Assembly (NCBI GenBank): GCA_903922535.1
Contig: CAIXUF010000127.1
Span: forward strand, 1 to 8,600
Length of the DNA: 8,600 nucleotides
From: Candidatus Hydrogenedentota bacterium
Lineage (GTDB): Bacteria > Hydrogenedentota > Hydrogenedentia > Hydrogenedentiales > CAITNO01
Reading direction: 5' to 3'
The notes under the pieces are model-generated. The model ran no database searches, was not told where the DNA came from, and saw only the letters and a list, made by a program, of their open reading frames with translations. Of the stretch, positions 1 through 7,300 are shown piece after piece; within the stretch, counting starts at the first letter, position 1; every line of letters begins with the position of its first letter. A program made the translations under genes and the position numbers.

Positions 1-171
1 GTGTGCTTCTTTGTCGCGCCGAAGATCGTCGGCGGCCGGGACGCGGTCACGGCGGTGGAGGGCGAGGGCAGGGCGACGATGGAGGAGGCGATTATGCTGC
101 GCGACATGCGGTGCGAGGCGGTGGGCGACGACCTCATGGTAACCGCGTATGTAATTAAGAATTATGAATAG
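1..171 (+). CDS. ribD: RibD C-terminal end (riboflavin-specific deaminase/reductase), 5' truncated by the window edge
   Basis: The last 56 codons of an open frame that enters from the left, ending at TAG 169-171. The visible residues read F-V-A-P-K-I-V-G-G at positions 3-12, then V-E-G-E-G at 19-23 and G-D-D-L-M-V-T-A-Y near the end. This is the closing pattern of the RibD reductase domain, which reduces 5-amino-6-ribosylamino-uracil 5'-phosphate with NADPH; the deaminase half would lie upstream and is not visible. Its place directly before ribE, ribBA and ribH supports the call. The final residues (V-I-K-N-Y-E) are encoded by an AT-rich 7-base microrepeat that runs past the stop codon, so the natural end of the domain is probably near residue 50. 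I cannot say whether the deaminase domain is fused, and any FMN riboswitch upstream of the operon is outside the window. Confidence 0.85.
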   Translation: MCFFVAPKIVGGRDAVTAVEGEGRATMEEAIMLRDMRCEAVGDDLMVTAYVIKNYE

Positions 172-180
172 GGAACAAAG
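153..180. repeat. AT-rich 7-base microrepeat over the ribD stop codon
   Basis: Four imperfect copies with a strict 7-base period start at 153, 160, 167 and 174. The first two are AATTAAG and AATTATG; all begin with AA. The array straddles the ribD stop codon at 169-171. The same period and a similar core (AATNAGG) recur at 3293-3320 inside the nusB 3' end, so the two look like one repeat family. The function is unknown. Confidence 0.55.
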
Positions 181-190
181 ACGTTGTAAC

Positions 191-249
191 CACGGAATAC
201 CCGGAAAAACACGGAAGAACGAACCGCAGAGAACGCAAAGAACGCAAAG
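191..249. repeat. Two short periodic repeat blocks in the ribD-ribE gap
   Basis: Two repeat types lie side by side. Block one holds CACGGAA at 191-197 and 210-216, with a CCCGGAA variant at 200-206 (steps of 9 and 10 bases). Block two is a 9-base tandem with three copies: ACCGCAGAG at 223-231, then AACGCAAAG at 232-240 and again at 241-249. The gap (172-290) shows no promoter I would defend and no intrinsic terminator. Blocks of this kind are, as I recall, scattered between genes in some Planctomycetes and related phyla; that is memory rather than a search result. Confidence 0.7.
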
Positions 250-290
250 ATGAAGATGGAAACACAGAAGATGAGGGAGGCCTGAGGCGA

Positions 291-914
291 ATGTTTACGG
301 GAATCATAGAAGAGGTTGGCGCGGTTTCGCGGCGGTCTGGGGCCGAGTTGGCCATCGTTGCGGAGACTCTGCTGGATGATTTGGCCATTGGGGACAGCGT
401 GGCTGTGGACGGGGTGTGCCTGACGGTGGCGGCGATAACGGGGAAGGGGTTTGTCGTGCAGGTTTCTCCGGAGAGTTTTTCGCGGACGACGTTGGGCGGT
501 CTGCAGGCGGGGCATGCGGTGAATCTGGAACGGGCCATGCAGCCTACAACGCGTTTCGGCGGGCATTTTGTGCTGGGGCATGTGGACGGGGTGGGCCGCA
601 TCGAGGAGGTGCGGGACCAGGGCGAGTTTTCGCTGTGGCGGTTCCGCGCACCGGACGAGGTGGCGCGCTATCTGGTGCCGAAAGGGTCGGTGGCGATTGA
701 CGGGATCAGTTTGACGGTGGTGGAGCCGGTCCGGGACAGTTTTACGGTGGCCATCATCCCCACAACGATTAAGAAGACCAAACTGGCTGGGAAGACGGCC
801 GGGGACCGCGTGAACATGGAGGCCGACATTCTGGGCAAGCACATTTATCATTACGTTAACCGGGAGGATAAGGGGGTGACGATGGATTTCTTGCAGCGGC
901 ATGGATTTGCTTAG
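291..914 (+). CDS. ribE: Riboflavin synthase, alpha subunit
   Basis: Catalyses dismutation of two 6,7-dimethyl-8-ribityllumazine molecules to riboflavin and a pyrimidinedione, the last step of the pathway; the cytoplasmic enzyme is normally a trimer. At 207 residues it has the usual family length. The two homologous lumazine-binding halves are visible: [10 protein letters not shown] at 1-10 with [13 protein letters not shown] at 34-46, and [11 protein letters not shown] at 90-100 with [12 protein letters not shown] at 132-143. The C-terminus ([10 protein letters not shown], 197-206) matches the usual trimerisation helix. The common I-P-H-T motif of the second half reads I-P-T-T at 156-159, a mild deviation. 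The start is ATG 291, with GGGAGG at 275-280 and a second GAGG-like site at 284-287. Known as ribE in Bacillus-style naming and ribC in E. coli. Confidence 0.97.
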   Translation: MFTGIIEEVGAVSRRSGAELAIVAETLLDDLAIGDSVAVDGVCLTVAAITGKGFVVQVSPESFSRTTLGGLQAGHAVNLERAMQPTTRFGGHFVLGHVDGVGRIEEVRDQGEFSLWRFRAPDEVARYLVPKGSVAIDGISLTVVEPVRDSFTVAIIPTTIKKTKLAGKTAGDRVNMEADILGKHIYHYVNREDKGVTMDFLQRHGFA

Positions 915-920
915 GAAGGG

Positions 921-960
921 ATGCACGGACGAACACGGACTGACACGGACGGACACAGAC
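921..960. repeat. Four-copy 10-base ACACGGAC repeat between ribE and ribBA
   Basis: Four contiguous 10-base units occupy 921-930, 931-940, 941-950 and 951-960. Each ends in CACGGAC, or CACAGAC in the last. The period is exactly 10, close to one helical turn, and all copies face the same way. The array begins 7 bases after the ribE stop codon. The rest of the gap (961-1073) holds a weak 28-codon open frame and the ribBA ribosome binding site. A single ACACGGAC also occurs on the reverse strand just upstream of the large gene near 8384-8391, which may be chance. Confidence 0.75.
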
Positions 961-1073
961 GAAGAACTAAGGCGGACTGACGCTGTTGATATGGAACAGT
1001 ACAACCGAAACGCTGATGCCGACTGGCGCGCCACAACGGCGGTTGCTGCGGATCGGCTTTGCCTGGGAGTTGA

Positions 1074-2309
1074 ATGAATATGCTGACACCGATACCTGAG
1101 ATTTTGGACGAACTGCGGCAGGGCCGCATGATTATCCTGGTGGATGATGAGGACCGGGAGAATGAGGGCGACCTTGCGATTGCGGCGGAGTTTGTGACGC
1201 CGGAGATTGTGAATTTCATGGCGACCCATGCGCGGGGCCTGATTTGCATGCCGATGGAGGAGGACCGGATTAAGCATCTGGACCTTCCGCCGATGGTTGC
1301 CGAGAACACGTCGCGCCTGAACACGGCGTTTCATGTGACTTTTGAGGCGAAGGACGGGGTGACCACGGGCATCAGCGCCCACGACCGCGCGCACACAATC
1401 CGTGTGGCGGCCGCTGTTGACGCGCACGCCGACCAGTTGGTGCGGCCGGGGCATGTGTTTCCGCTGTGCGCGCGGAAGGGCGGCGTGCTGGTAAGGGCGG
1501 GTCAGACGGAGGGCTCCATCGACCTTGTGAAGATTGCCGGGCTTACGCCGTGCTCCGTGATCTGCGAGATCATGAAGGACGACGGCACGATGGCGCGGAT
1601 GCCTGATCTGGAGGTGTTCGCCAAGGAGCACAACCTGAAGATTTGCGCGATATGCGACATCATTGAGTACCGGCGGAAGACGGAGAAGCTGGTGCGGCGC
1701 GCGGCGCAGGTGAATCTGCCGACGGAGTACGGGGACTTCCGGCTGATCGCCTATGAGAACGATATTGACGATTTCCAGCACATGGCGCTGGTGAAGGGTG
1801 ATGTGGCGGGGCTTGAGGACGTGCTGGTGCGGGTGCATTCGGAGTGTTTCACCGGGGACATCCTGGGTTCGCTGCGGTGCGACTGCGGCAAGCAGCTTCA
1901 TGCGGCGATGGCGGCGATCCAGGCAGAGGGCCGGGGCGTGGTGCTGTATCTGCGCCAGGAAGGGCGCGGGATCGGGCTCATCAACAAGCTGCGGGCCTAT
2001 GAACTTCAGGAAAAGGGCATGGACACGGTGGAGGCCAATCTCCATCTGGGCTTTGACCCTGATCCGCGCGAGTACGGGCTTGGCGCGCAAATCCTGTATG
2101 ATCTGGGGGTCAAGGGCATGCGGCTGATGACCAACAATCCCGTGAAACGCGCGGGCATTGAGGGTTATGGTCTGAAAGTCACGGGCCGTGTGTCCATTGA
2201 AATCCCGGCGAACAAACACAACCGCGACTATCTTCAGACGAAGAAGGTCAAATTCGGGCATCTGATCGCGGGTTCGGACAGCGGACCCATGAACAAGGAG
2301 GAAAAGTAA
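1074..2309 (+). CDS. ribBA: Bifunctional RibBA: 3,4-dihydroxy-2-butanone 4-phosphate synthase / GTP cyclohydrolase II
   Basis: Supplies both precursors of riboflavin: DHBP from ribulose 5-phosphate (N-terminal half) and the pyrimidine from GTP (C-terminal half). The RibB part, about 5-205, has [11 protein letters not shown] at 24-34, Cys58, T-T-G-I-S-A-H-D-R at 97-105, G-H-V-F-P-L at 126-131 and D-D-G-T-M-A-R at 169-175. The RibA part, about 210-400, has Cys258, Cys269 and Cys271 as zinc ligands (S-E-C-F-T-G-D, then L-R-C-D-C-G), R-Q-E-G-R-G-I-G-L at 294-302, R-E-Y-G-L-G-A-Q at 332-339 and T-N-N-P-V-K at 353-358. At 411 residues the fusion has normal length. Odd point: the usual G-H-T-E of RibB reads G-Q-T-E (Gln144). 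The start is ATG 1074 with GGGAG at 1065-1069; ATG 1080 is an alternative. It overlaps ribH by one base (TAATG). Confidence 0.97.
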   Translation: MNMLTPIPEILDELRQGRMIILVDDEDRENEGDLAIAAEFVTPEIVNFMATHARGLICMPMEEDRIKHLDLPPMVAENTSRLNTAFHVTFEAKDGVTTGISAHDRAHTIRVAAAVDAHADQLVRPGHVFPLCARKGGVLVRAGQTEGSIDLVKIAGLTPCSVICEIMKDDGTMARMPDLEVFAKEHNLKICAICDIIEYRRKTEKLVRRAAQVNLPTEYGDFRLIAYENDIDDFQHMALVKGDVAGLEDVLVRVHSECFTGDILGSLRCDCGKQLHAAMAAIQAEGRGVVLYLRQEGRGIGLINKLRAYELQEKGMDTVEANLHLGFDPDPREYGLGAQILYDLGVKGMRLMTNNPVKRAGIEGYGLKVTGRVSIEIPANKHNRDYLQTKKVKFGHLIAGSDSGPMNKEEK

Positions 2310-2782
2310 TGCCGAAGGTCATTGAGGGCGGGTTCACCGCCACGAAGAAGCGCTACGGCATTGTGGCGAGCCGGTTCAACGAGTTCATCACGTCCAAACT
2401 GATTGGCGGGGCGGTGGATGTGCTCACGCGCCACGGCGTGGCCGATGACAGCATCACGCTGGCGTGGGTGCCGGGCGCGTTTGAAATCCCGCTGGTGGCC
2501 AAGGCCATGGCGGCCTCGGGCAGCTATGACGCGGTGATTACGCTGGGCTGCGTCATTCGGGGGGCCACGCCGCACTTCGATTATGTTGCCGCCGAGGCGG
2601 CGAAGGGCGTGGGGCAGGTGTCGCTGCAGACGGGTGTGCCGGTGATCTTCGGCATCCTCACGACGGACAGCATTGAGCAGGCCATTGAGCGTGCGGGCAC
2701 GAAGGCCGGAAACAAGGGCTCGGACGCGGCGATGGCGGCCATAGAGATGACGAGCCTGCTGGAGAAGTTGGAGCAGGCATGA
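2309..2782 (+). CDS. ribH: 6,7-dimethyl-8-ribityllumazine synthase
   Basis: Condenses 5-amino-6-ribitylaminouracil with 3,4-dihydroxy-2-butanone 4-phosphate to give the lumazine that RibE uses; family members assemble into pentamers or 60-subunit capsids. At 157 residues it has standard length. The substrate-binding motifs are all present: R-F-N-E-F-I-T at 22-28, V-P-G-A-F-E-I-P at 54-61, [14 protein letters not shown] at 80-93 with the catalytic His89, and [15 protein letters not shown] at 127-141 with the phosphate-contacting Arg128. It starts inside the ribBA stop codon (TAATG, 2307-2311), preceded by a strong AAGGAGG at 2295-2301. It ends overlapping nusB by four bases (ATGA, 2779-2782). 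Translational coupling with both neighbours is likely. Nothing looks degenerate. Confidence 0.98.
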   Translation: MPKVIEGGFTATKKRYGIVASRFNEFITSKLIGGAVDVLTRHGVADDSITLAWVPGAFEIPLVAKAMAASGSYDAVITLGCVIRGATPHFDYVAAEAAKGVGQVSLQTGVPVIFGILTTDSIEQAIERAGTKAGNKGSDAAMAAIEMTSLLEKLEQA

Positions 2783-3393
2783 GCTTTCGTGAACGCAGTC
2801 TGGGCCGGCGGCTGGCCCTTCAGTATTTGTTCGCCCTGGATTACACCGGCTATGACTGGCAGGCGGGGTTGGAGTCCTTTTGGGGTATGGACCCGGTGCG
2901 CTTGTCCCGGGAATCCTTTGAGGCGGGGGAGGAGCCTGTGTTTGAGGGCAACACGGCGAATGTCAGCCGGGCGAAGGCGCGGGCTTATGCGGAGCGCCTG
3001 ATTGAGGGGGCGTCCGCGAATGCGGAGGAGATTTCGGGGCGGATTGCCGCGGCGCTGGACAACTGGTCCCCCGATCGCGTTGGAAGGGTGGAGCGCAGTG
3101 TGCTGCGGGTGGCGATGAGCGAACTGCTGTATGGCGGCGGTGTGCCGGCCGCGGTGGTCATCAGCGAGGCGGTGAACCTGGCCAAGGAGTTCGGTTCGGA
3201 GGATGCGCCGCGCTTTGTGAACGGTGTGCTGGACCGCATGCGCAAGACGGTTGAGTCGGAAGACTTCACCAGCCCGGCGCCGCGGGCCGAGGAATTGGGA
3301 ATGAGGAATCAGGAAGTGAAGACGGAGACAAGGACGAGGGGGAAAACCAGCTTTGAGAAAGTGGACGAAGATGGTGGGTTTTGGTGCGGATGA
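2779..3393 (+). CDS. nusB: Transcription antitermination factor NusB with an unusual C-terminal tail
   Basis: NusB with NusE (ribosomal protein S10) binds boxA RNA and supports antitermination of rRNA operons. The all-helical NusB fold is recognised by [11 protein letters not shown] at 10-20, [16 protein letters not shown] at 103-118, [14 protein letters not shown] at 126-139 and F-V-N-G-V-L-D at 146-152. ribH-nusB is a common bacterial gene pair. It overlaps ribH by four bases (ATGA) and probably depends on coupling, as there is no strong separate ribosome site. At 204 residues it is longer than the usual 130-170. A short insertion lies around residues 33-62, and the tail from about residue 172 is low-complexity, hydrophilic and encoded by 7-base and 6-base DNA microrepeats. 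The core should be functional; the tail is probably acquired. Confidence 0.95.
   Translation: MSFRERSLGRRLALQYLFALDYTGYDWQAGLESFWGMDPVRLSRESFEAGEEPVFEGNTANVSRAKARAYAERLIEGASANAEEISGRIAAALDNWSPDRVGRVERSVLRVAMSELLYGGGVPAAVVISEAVNLAKEFGSEDAPRFVNGVLDRMRKTVESEDFTSPAPRAEELGMRNQEVKTETRTRGKTSFEKVDEDGGFWCG
3291..3341. repeat. Purine-rich 7-base and 6-base microrepeats inside the nusB 3' end
   Basis: Four units with an exact 7-base period start at 3291, 3298, 3305 and 3312; the first three begin GGAAT. They are followed by 6-base steps in which GAC recurs at 3321-3323, 3327-3329 and 3333-3335 (core GRAGAC). The 7-base family matches in period and core the array over the ribD stop codon. Here it is translated as NusB residues 172 onward. 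Confidence 0.65.
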
Positions 3394-4307
3394 TTGTTGG
3401 GAGGTGGATGAATAGCGGGGGGGAGGGGAAGGGCGGGGCTTCGCGCGAGGCGGGGGCATGGGTTGATCTGCATTTGCACAGCTTTTGTTCCGACGGTTCT
3501 GACAGTCCGGCAGGGGTCGTGGGCCGCGCGTCGGTGATTGGCATGAGTGGTCTGGCGTTGACGGACCATGACAGCGTGAAGGGTCTGGAAGAGGCCGCGG
3601 AAACCGCGCGGCAGTCCGGGTTGGGCTTCCTGAACGGGGTGGAGATAAGTGCCGGGCATGATGGCATGGAGGTGCATGTGGTGGGGTTGGGGATATGCCC
3701 CGAGAACGGGTTCTTTCTGGAGGCCATATCCGGACTGGCGGAAGGCAGGGTGCGGCGTTTTTTGGACATGGCCAGAAGGCTGCAAGACACGGGGCTTGCG
3801 GTTTTGGAGTATGCGGAGAGGGCTGTTCGTGACGGTGCGCCCTGTGGAAGGATGAATCTGGCGGCGCACCTTCGTGAAATGGGGATTACGAGAACGGTTC
3901 AAGAGGGTTTTGATCGCTTCTTGAAGCCGGGCGGGGCGGGGTATGTTCCGAAGCCACTGATAACGGTGGAAGCGGCGGTTGAGGCGGTGCATGCGGCCGA
4001 TGGTCTGGCTTTTGTGGCCCATCCGGGACTGAGCAGGGGGCTGCTTCGGATTCTTCCGGAGCTGCTGAAGCGGCCGTTTGACGGCATAGAGGCGTATCAC
4101 GTCAGCCATTCACCGGCGCGGGTGGAGGAACTGCTGTGCCTCGCGCGGGAACGGGGGCTTTATGTTTCCGGGGGAAGCGACTGTCACGGGACGATCAAGG
4201 GCCATGCCCCCGAAATGGGGCGGGTCCGGGTGCCGCTGGCGGCAATGGCTTCGCTGCTGGAACGGCTCGGGTTGGGCGATTGGGCGGCCGTTAGGCCGCA
4301 GGGGTAA
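3390..4307 (+). CDS. PHP-domain phosphoesterase, RNase AM / TrpH (YciV) type
   Basis: Resembles E. coli RNase AM (TrpH/YciV), a 5'-3' exoribonuclease that trims 5S and other rRNA 5' ends, and relatives that cleave 3',5'-nucleotide bisphosphates such as pAp. PHP metal motifs with ATG 3390 as residue 1: H-L-H at 28-30, S-D-G at 34-36, T-D-H-D-S at 58-62, G-V-E-I-S at 83-87, E-V-H-V-V-G-L at 94-100, A-H-P-G at 210-213 and G-S-D-C-H-G at 262-267. The TrpH-type signature G-Y-V-P is at 184-187. At 305 residues the length is normal. Odd point: the His usually seen in R-x-H-x-A before A-H-P-G is Asn156. Start choice: ATG 3390 overlaps the nusB stop as ATGA; ATG 3408 is an alternative, with GGGAGG at 3399-3404 only three bases away. 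Being last in the operon, it is probably co-expressed with nusB. It ends in a 17-base convergent overlap. Confidence 0.88.
   Translation: MIVGRWMNSGGEGKGGASREAGAWVDLHLHSFCSDGSDSPAGVVGRASVIGMSGLALTDHDSVKGLEEAAETARQSGLGFLNGVEISAGHDGMEVHVVGLGICPENGFFLEAISGLAEGRVRRFLDMARRLQDTGLAVLEYAERAVRDGAPCGRMNLAAHLREMGITRTVQEGFDRFLKPGGAGYVPKPLITVEAAVEAVHAADGLAFVAHPGLSRGLLRILPELLKRPFDGIEAYHVSHSPARVEELLCLARERGLYVSGGSDCHGTIKGHAPEMGRVRVPLAAMASLLERLGLGDWAAVRPQG
4284..4299. terminator. Perfect GC hairpin at the convergent stop codons (possible bidirectional terminator)
   Basis: GCGGCC at 4284-4289 and GGCCGC at 4294-4299 form a perfect 6-base-pair, all-GC stem with a four-base loop (GTTA). The stop codon of the reverse gene lies in the loop (TTA 4291-4293) and the forward gene stops 6 bases beyond the stem. 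No T-run follows on either strand, so it is not a classical intrinsic terminator. It could act with Rho or protect both 3' ends. It is also the only candidate between the two converging genes. Confidence 0.35.
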
Positions 4308-7300
4308 TGGCGCAGGACTGCTTGTCGCGGGCAAGCTGGGCCAGTTCTTCCGCGCTGACGGCGGTGTTTGCGAGATGCAGTCGTTTTAGGGCGAGCAGAT
4401 CGCGGAAGGTTTTCAGACTGCCGGCAGTGATGTTGGGCGCGCCGTCAATGTAGAGGCGTTCAAGCTGGGGAATCTTCTTGAGAACATCAATGCCGTCGTC
4501 GCCGATGCGGGTGTTGGTCAGTTTCAGTTCCTGCATGCCGACGTTTCGGGCGAGTTTGCGTATTCCGGCGTCGGTGACGGCCGTGCCGCTCAATTCGAGC
4601 ACCAGCAGGCCGCGCAGGAATGCCGGGCCGTCCATGCTGGCGTCGTTGATTTCGGCCCCCGACAGCACAAGGGTGTGGATGTCGGTGACGGCCAGCGATT
4701 TGAGGGCGGACAAATCGGATATGCCCTCGTTGATGGAGAGTTTCACTTCCATGCCGGCAGGAATGGTGACATTGCCCTTTGCCGGGCCAAACTGCTGCCA
4801 CTCCTCCTCAACACGGTGCCAGGGGCGGAACGCGATGAAGCCGAAAGGCTTGCCTTCGGGGAAGGCCAGCACGCGTTCGGCGGGCGGGGCAATGCCGCGG
4901 ATTACGTCGTCGGGCTGCCGGCAGGTGACGGTCTTGCGCCCCTCAAGGCTTGCGCGCAGTTTCTGCAAATCCGCCTCGGGCATTTCCTGATCGATAAAGA
5001 TGACACTGATGCCGGTCAGGTGCCTGAGGGCGGCGATGTTCTTGTCGCTCATGTCGAAAGACGGGAGGCGCATGGACTCAATGGCGTTTGGCGGCAGCGC
5101 ATTGAGGGGGCTGAGGTCGGCGGCGCAGTCTTTGCTGACTTCGAGGTGGAAGCGGGCCTTTGCCGGGTATTCCACGGCGCCCTTTGCGGGCGCGTAGAGC
5201 GGCCAATCCGTGTCGTTGGTGTGCGGCGCCTCGTGGTCGTACAGGCTGCCGAAGATTCGGTCCGGGGGGAAGATTATGGTTTTGGGCCGCTCTTCCTCCG
5301 CCTTCTTTTCGGTCGGGACCTGTGCCTGGGTGTTTTCCTTGCCGGCTGCAGCCGGTTGTGCGCGATGCGACTGCACGAAGTAGGCAAGGGCGAGAAGTGC
5401 GATCAGCAGGACAAGGGAGACGGCCGGGAGGAATAGTCGGCCCCGTCTTTTTTTTGGGGGGACTGCGATGGACACGGACTGGTTGGGGTAGACAAAGGCC
5501 GCATCGCGGGGTTTGGGATAGTCTTCGACAACATCCCTCAGATCGTCATCGGTGACCAGGGCATCCGGGAGTGCTGTTGCCGCCGAGGCGGGCGGTTGCT
5601 GCGCTTGAGGTTGTGTAGTTTTCTGTGCGGCGTTGGGTGCCGGCTGGGCTGTCTGGCGGGTGGAAGGGTGCCGGGTCTTGTCGGCGAGGGCCGTCCGTGC
5701 GGCTTCCGTGGCGCCGGAGCTTTGCTGCTGGGTCGCGTTGAGGGCATCCAAGGGGGATTGGTGCTGCGCGGGCCAGGCGAGTTCGTCATCAAGGTTTTCC
5801 CACTGCGTTCGGCTCGGCGGTGGCTGTTGCGGGCCGGGAAGGGGATCATTATGCCGCCGCATCGGGATTGGCTCTTGCTGGTTTAGAAGGCGATCTTCAT
5901 GCCGCCGTAGAAGCGGTGGCTGTTGCGTGGGCTGTTGCGGGACGGGGGCCGTGTTCCTGCCGGCTTGCTGATTGGAGGCCTGGCGCGCAGCCACATTGAG
6001 GGCACCGAGCTTGCTCTGGCGTTTTGAGGGCGAGGCGGCTGGTGCGCTGAAGGTTTCCGGCTGCGTTTGGCGTTGTGAATCGCGCAGGGTGGCGGGGCCG
6101 CGCGGGATGACCGCCATGGGGTCGGAGTCCTGGCTGGCGGCGGCGAGCGCCTGCGCGCGCTGTTGTGACAGGCGTTGTGCTTCAAGCTGGGCTTTCTGCA
6201 TCTCGCGCAGTTGTCCGAGGATCTCGCCAAGCTGCTGGGCCTGGGGTGTCTGATCGAGCCGCGCCTCCTTCTGCACTTCACTGTTGATCTGGTCAACTTC
6301 GTCCTGAAGCACGACCTGGGAGGTGGCGGTGTCGTGCTCGCGGTTGCGCAGCGCGGCCAGCTCGTCCTCGAGCGCGGCGATGGTGCGGCGGCTTTCCTCC
6401 TGCTCCCGCGCTGCGCGGGCGGCGGCCTCTTCGCGTTCGTTGAGCGTTTTCTTGAGCGCCTCAAGTTGTAATCTTGACTGTTCGAGCGCCCGGTTCTTCT
6501 CTTCCTCGCTTTTGCGCAGTTGCTCCCGTTCGCGCTGGAGCGCGGATTCCGCGCCCTGAGCCTCCGCCGCCTCGTTTTGCACGGCGGCAAGTTCCTGTTG
6601 GAGGCGGTCCAACTCGCGCTGCTTTTCGGCGCTGAGCGCTTCGGCGTCTTCGGCATCCTTTTCGCGCAGCGCGAGATTCCTGCGCAGTTGCTCCATTTCG
6701 GCCTGCGCCGCAGCAAGGGCATCGTTTTTGGCGGCCTCATTTTCACGCAGCAGGGCAAGCTCGGCGGAGAGGGTGTTCTCCGAGTCGGAGGCCGACTGTG
6801 CCCGGGTTTGGAGGTTTGTGAGTTCGGCGCGGAGGGCGTTTGCGGCCGCGTCGTGCTGCAGTGCAGTTCTTTCGGCCTCGGCGACGGCGCTTTTCTTGTG
6901 ATCGAGCCGACCCCGGAGTGCGTGCAATTCAGCGCGCGCCTCTTCCAGGACGATGGACTTGGCGGCTTCGTTTGCGCGCAACTGTTCAAGTTCTTGAAGG
7001 AGCAACTGCTCCGAATTCTCAAATTCGGAGGCTTTGGACTTCAGCTGGTCCAGTTTTTCCTTGCGCGCCCGGGCGGTTTCGGAAGTGCCCGCGTTCTTGG
7101 AGGGCGGTTTGCTCTGGCGCGCCTCGCGCTGTTGAAGCTCGTGGACGATGCGCTCCATTTCGGAGCGGGTTGTTTCAAGTGCGGCAGCCTTGGTGGATTC
7201 GTTTTGGCGCAATTGTGCCAGTTCTTGGGCGAGTTCGGCCTCTTTCAGGACTTCCTCGTTGGCGATACGGGTGAGTGCGTCGAACTCGCTCTTGAGCAGG

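Noticed and set aside
172..290. Separate promoter or riboswitch before ribE
   Set aside because: I could not find a defensible -35/-10 pair, and the gap has none of the conserved FMN riboswitch pairing segments; an FMN element would more likely lie upstream of the operon, outside the window.
921..960. CRISPR array
   Set aside because: Units are only 10 bases with no spacers between them; this is a tandem microrepeat.
162..2261. Reverse-strand open frame of 699 codons opposite ribE and ribBA
   Set aside because: It lies wholly opposite two clear enzymes, has a His/Arg/Pro-rich composition typical of GC-rich antisense frames, and its ends translate the microrepeats into familiar spurious Phe/Ser/Val patterns.
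3381..3389. TTG or GTG start for the PHP protein upstream of ATG 3390
   Set aside because: The ATG at 3390 forms the ATGA overlap seen elsewhere in the operon and is the simpler choice; upstream alternatives add only two or three residues with no better ribosome site.
4206..4221. GCCCC / GGGGC hairpin with a 6-base loop
   Set aside because: It lies inside the PHP coding sequence over conserved-length codons and is not followed by a T-run, so it is not a terminator.
5883..7022. Second reverse-strand frame of 379 codons within the giant gene
   Set aside because: An Arg/Pro/Ser-rich +1 shadow of the coiled-coil frame, with no start context and no recognisable motif.
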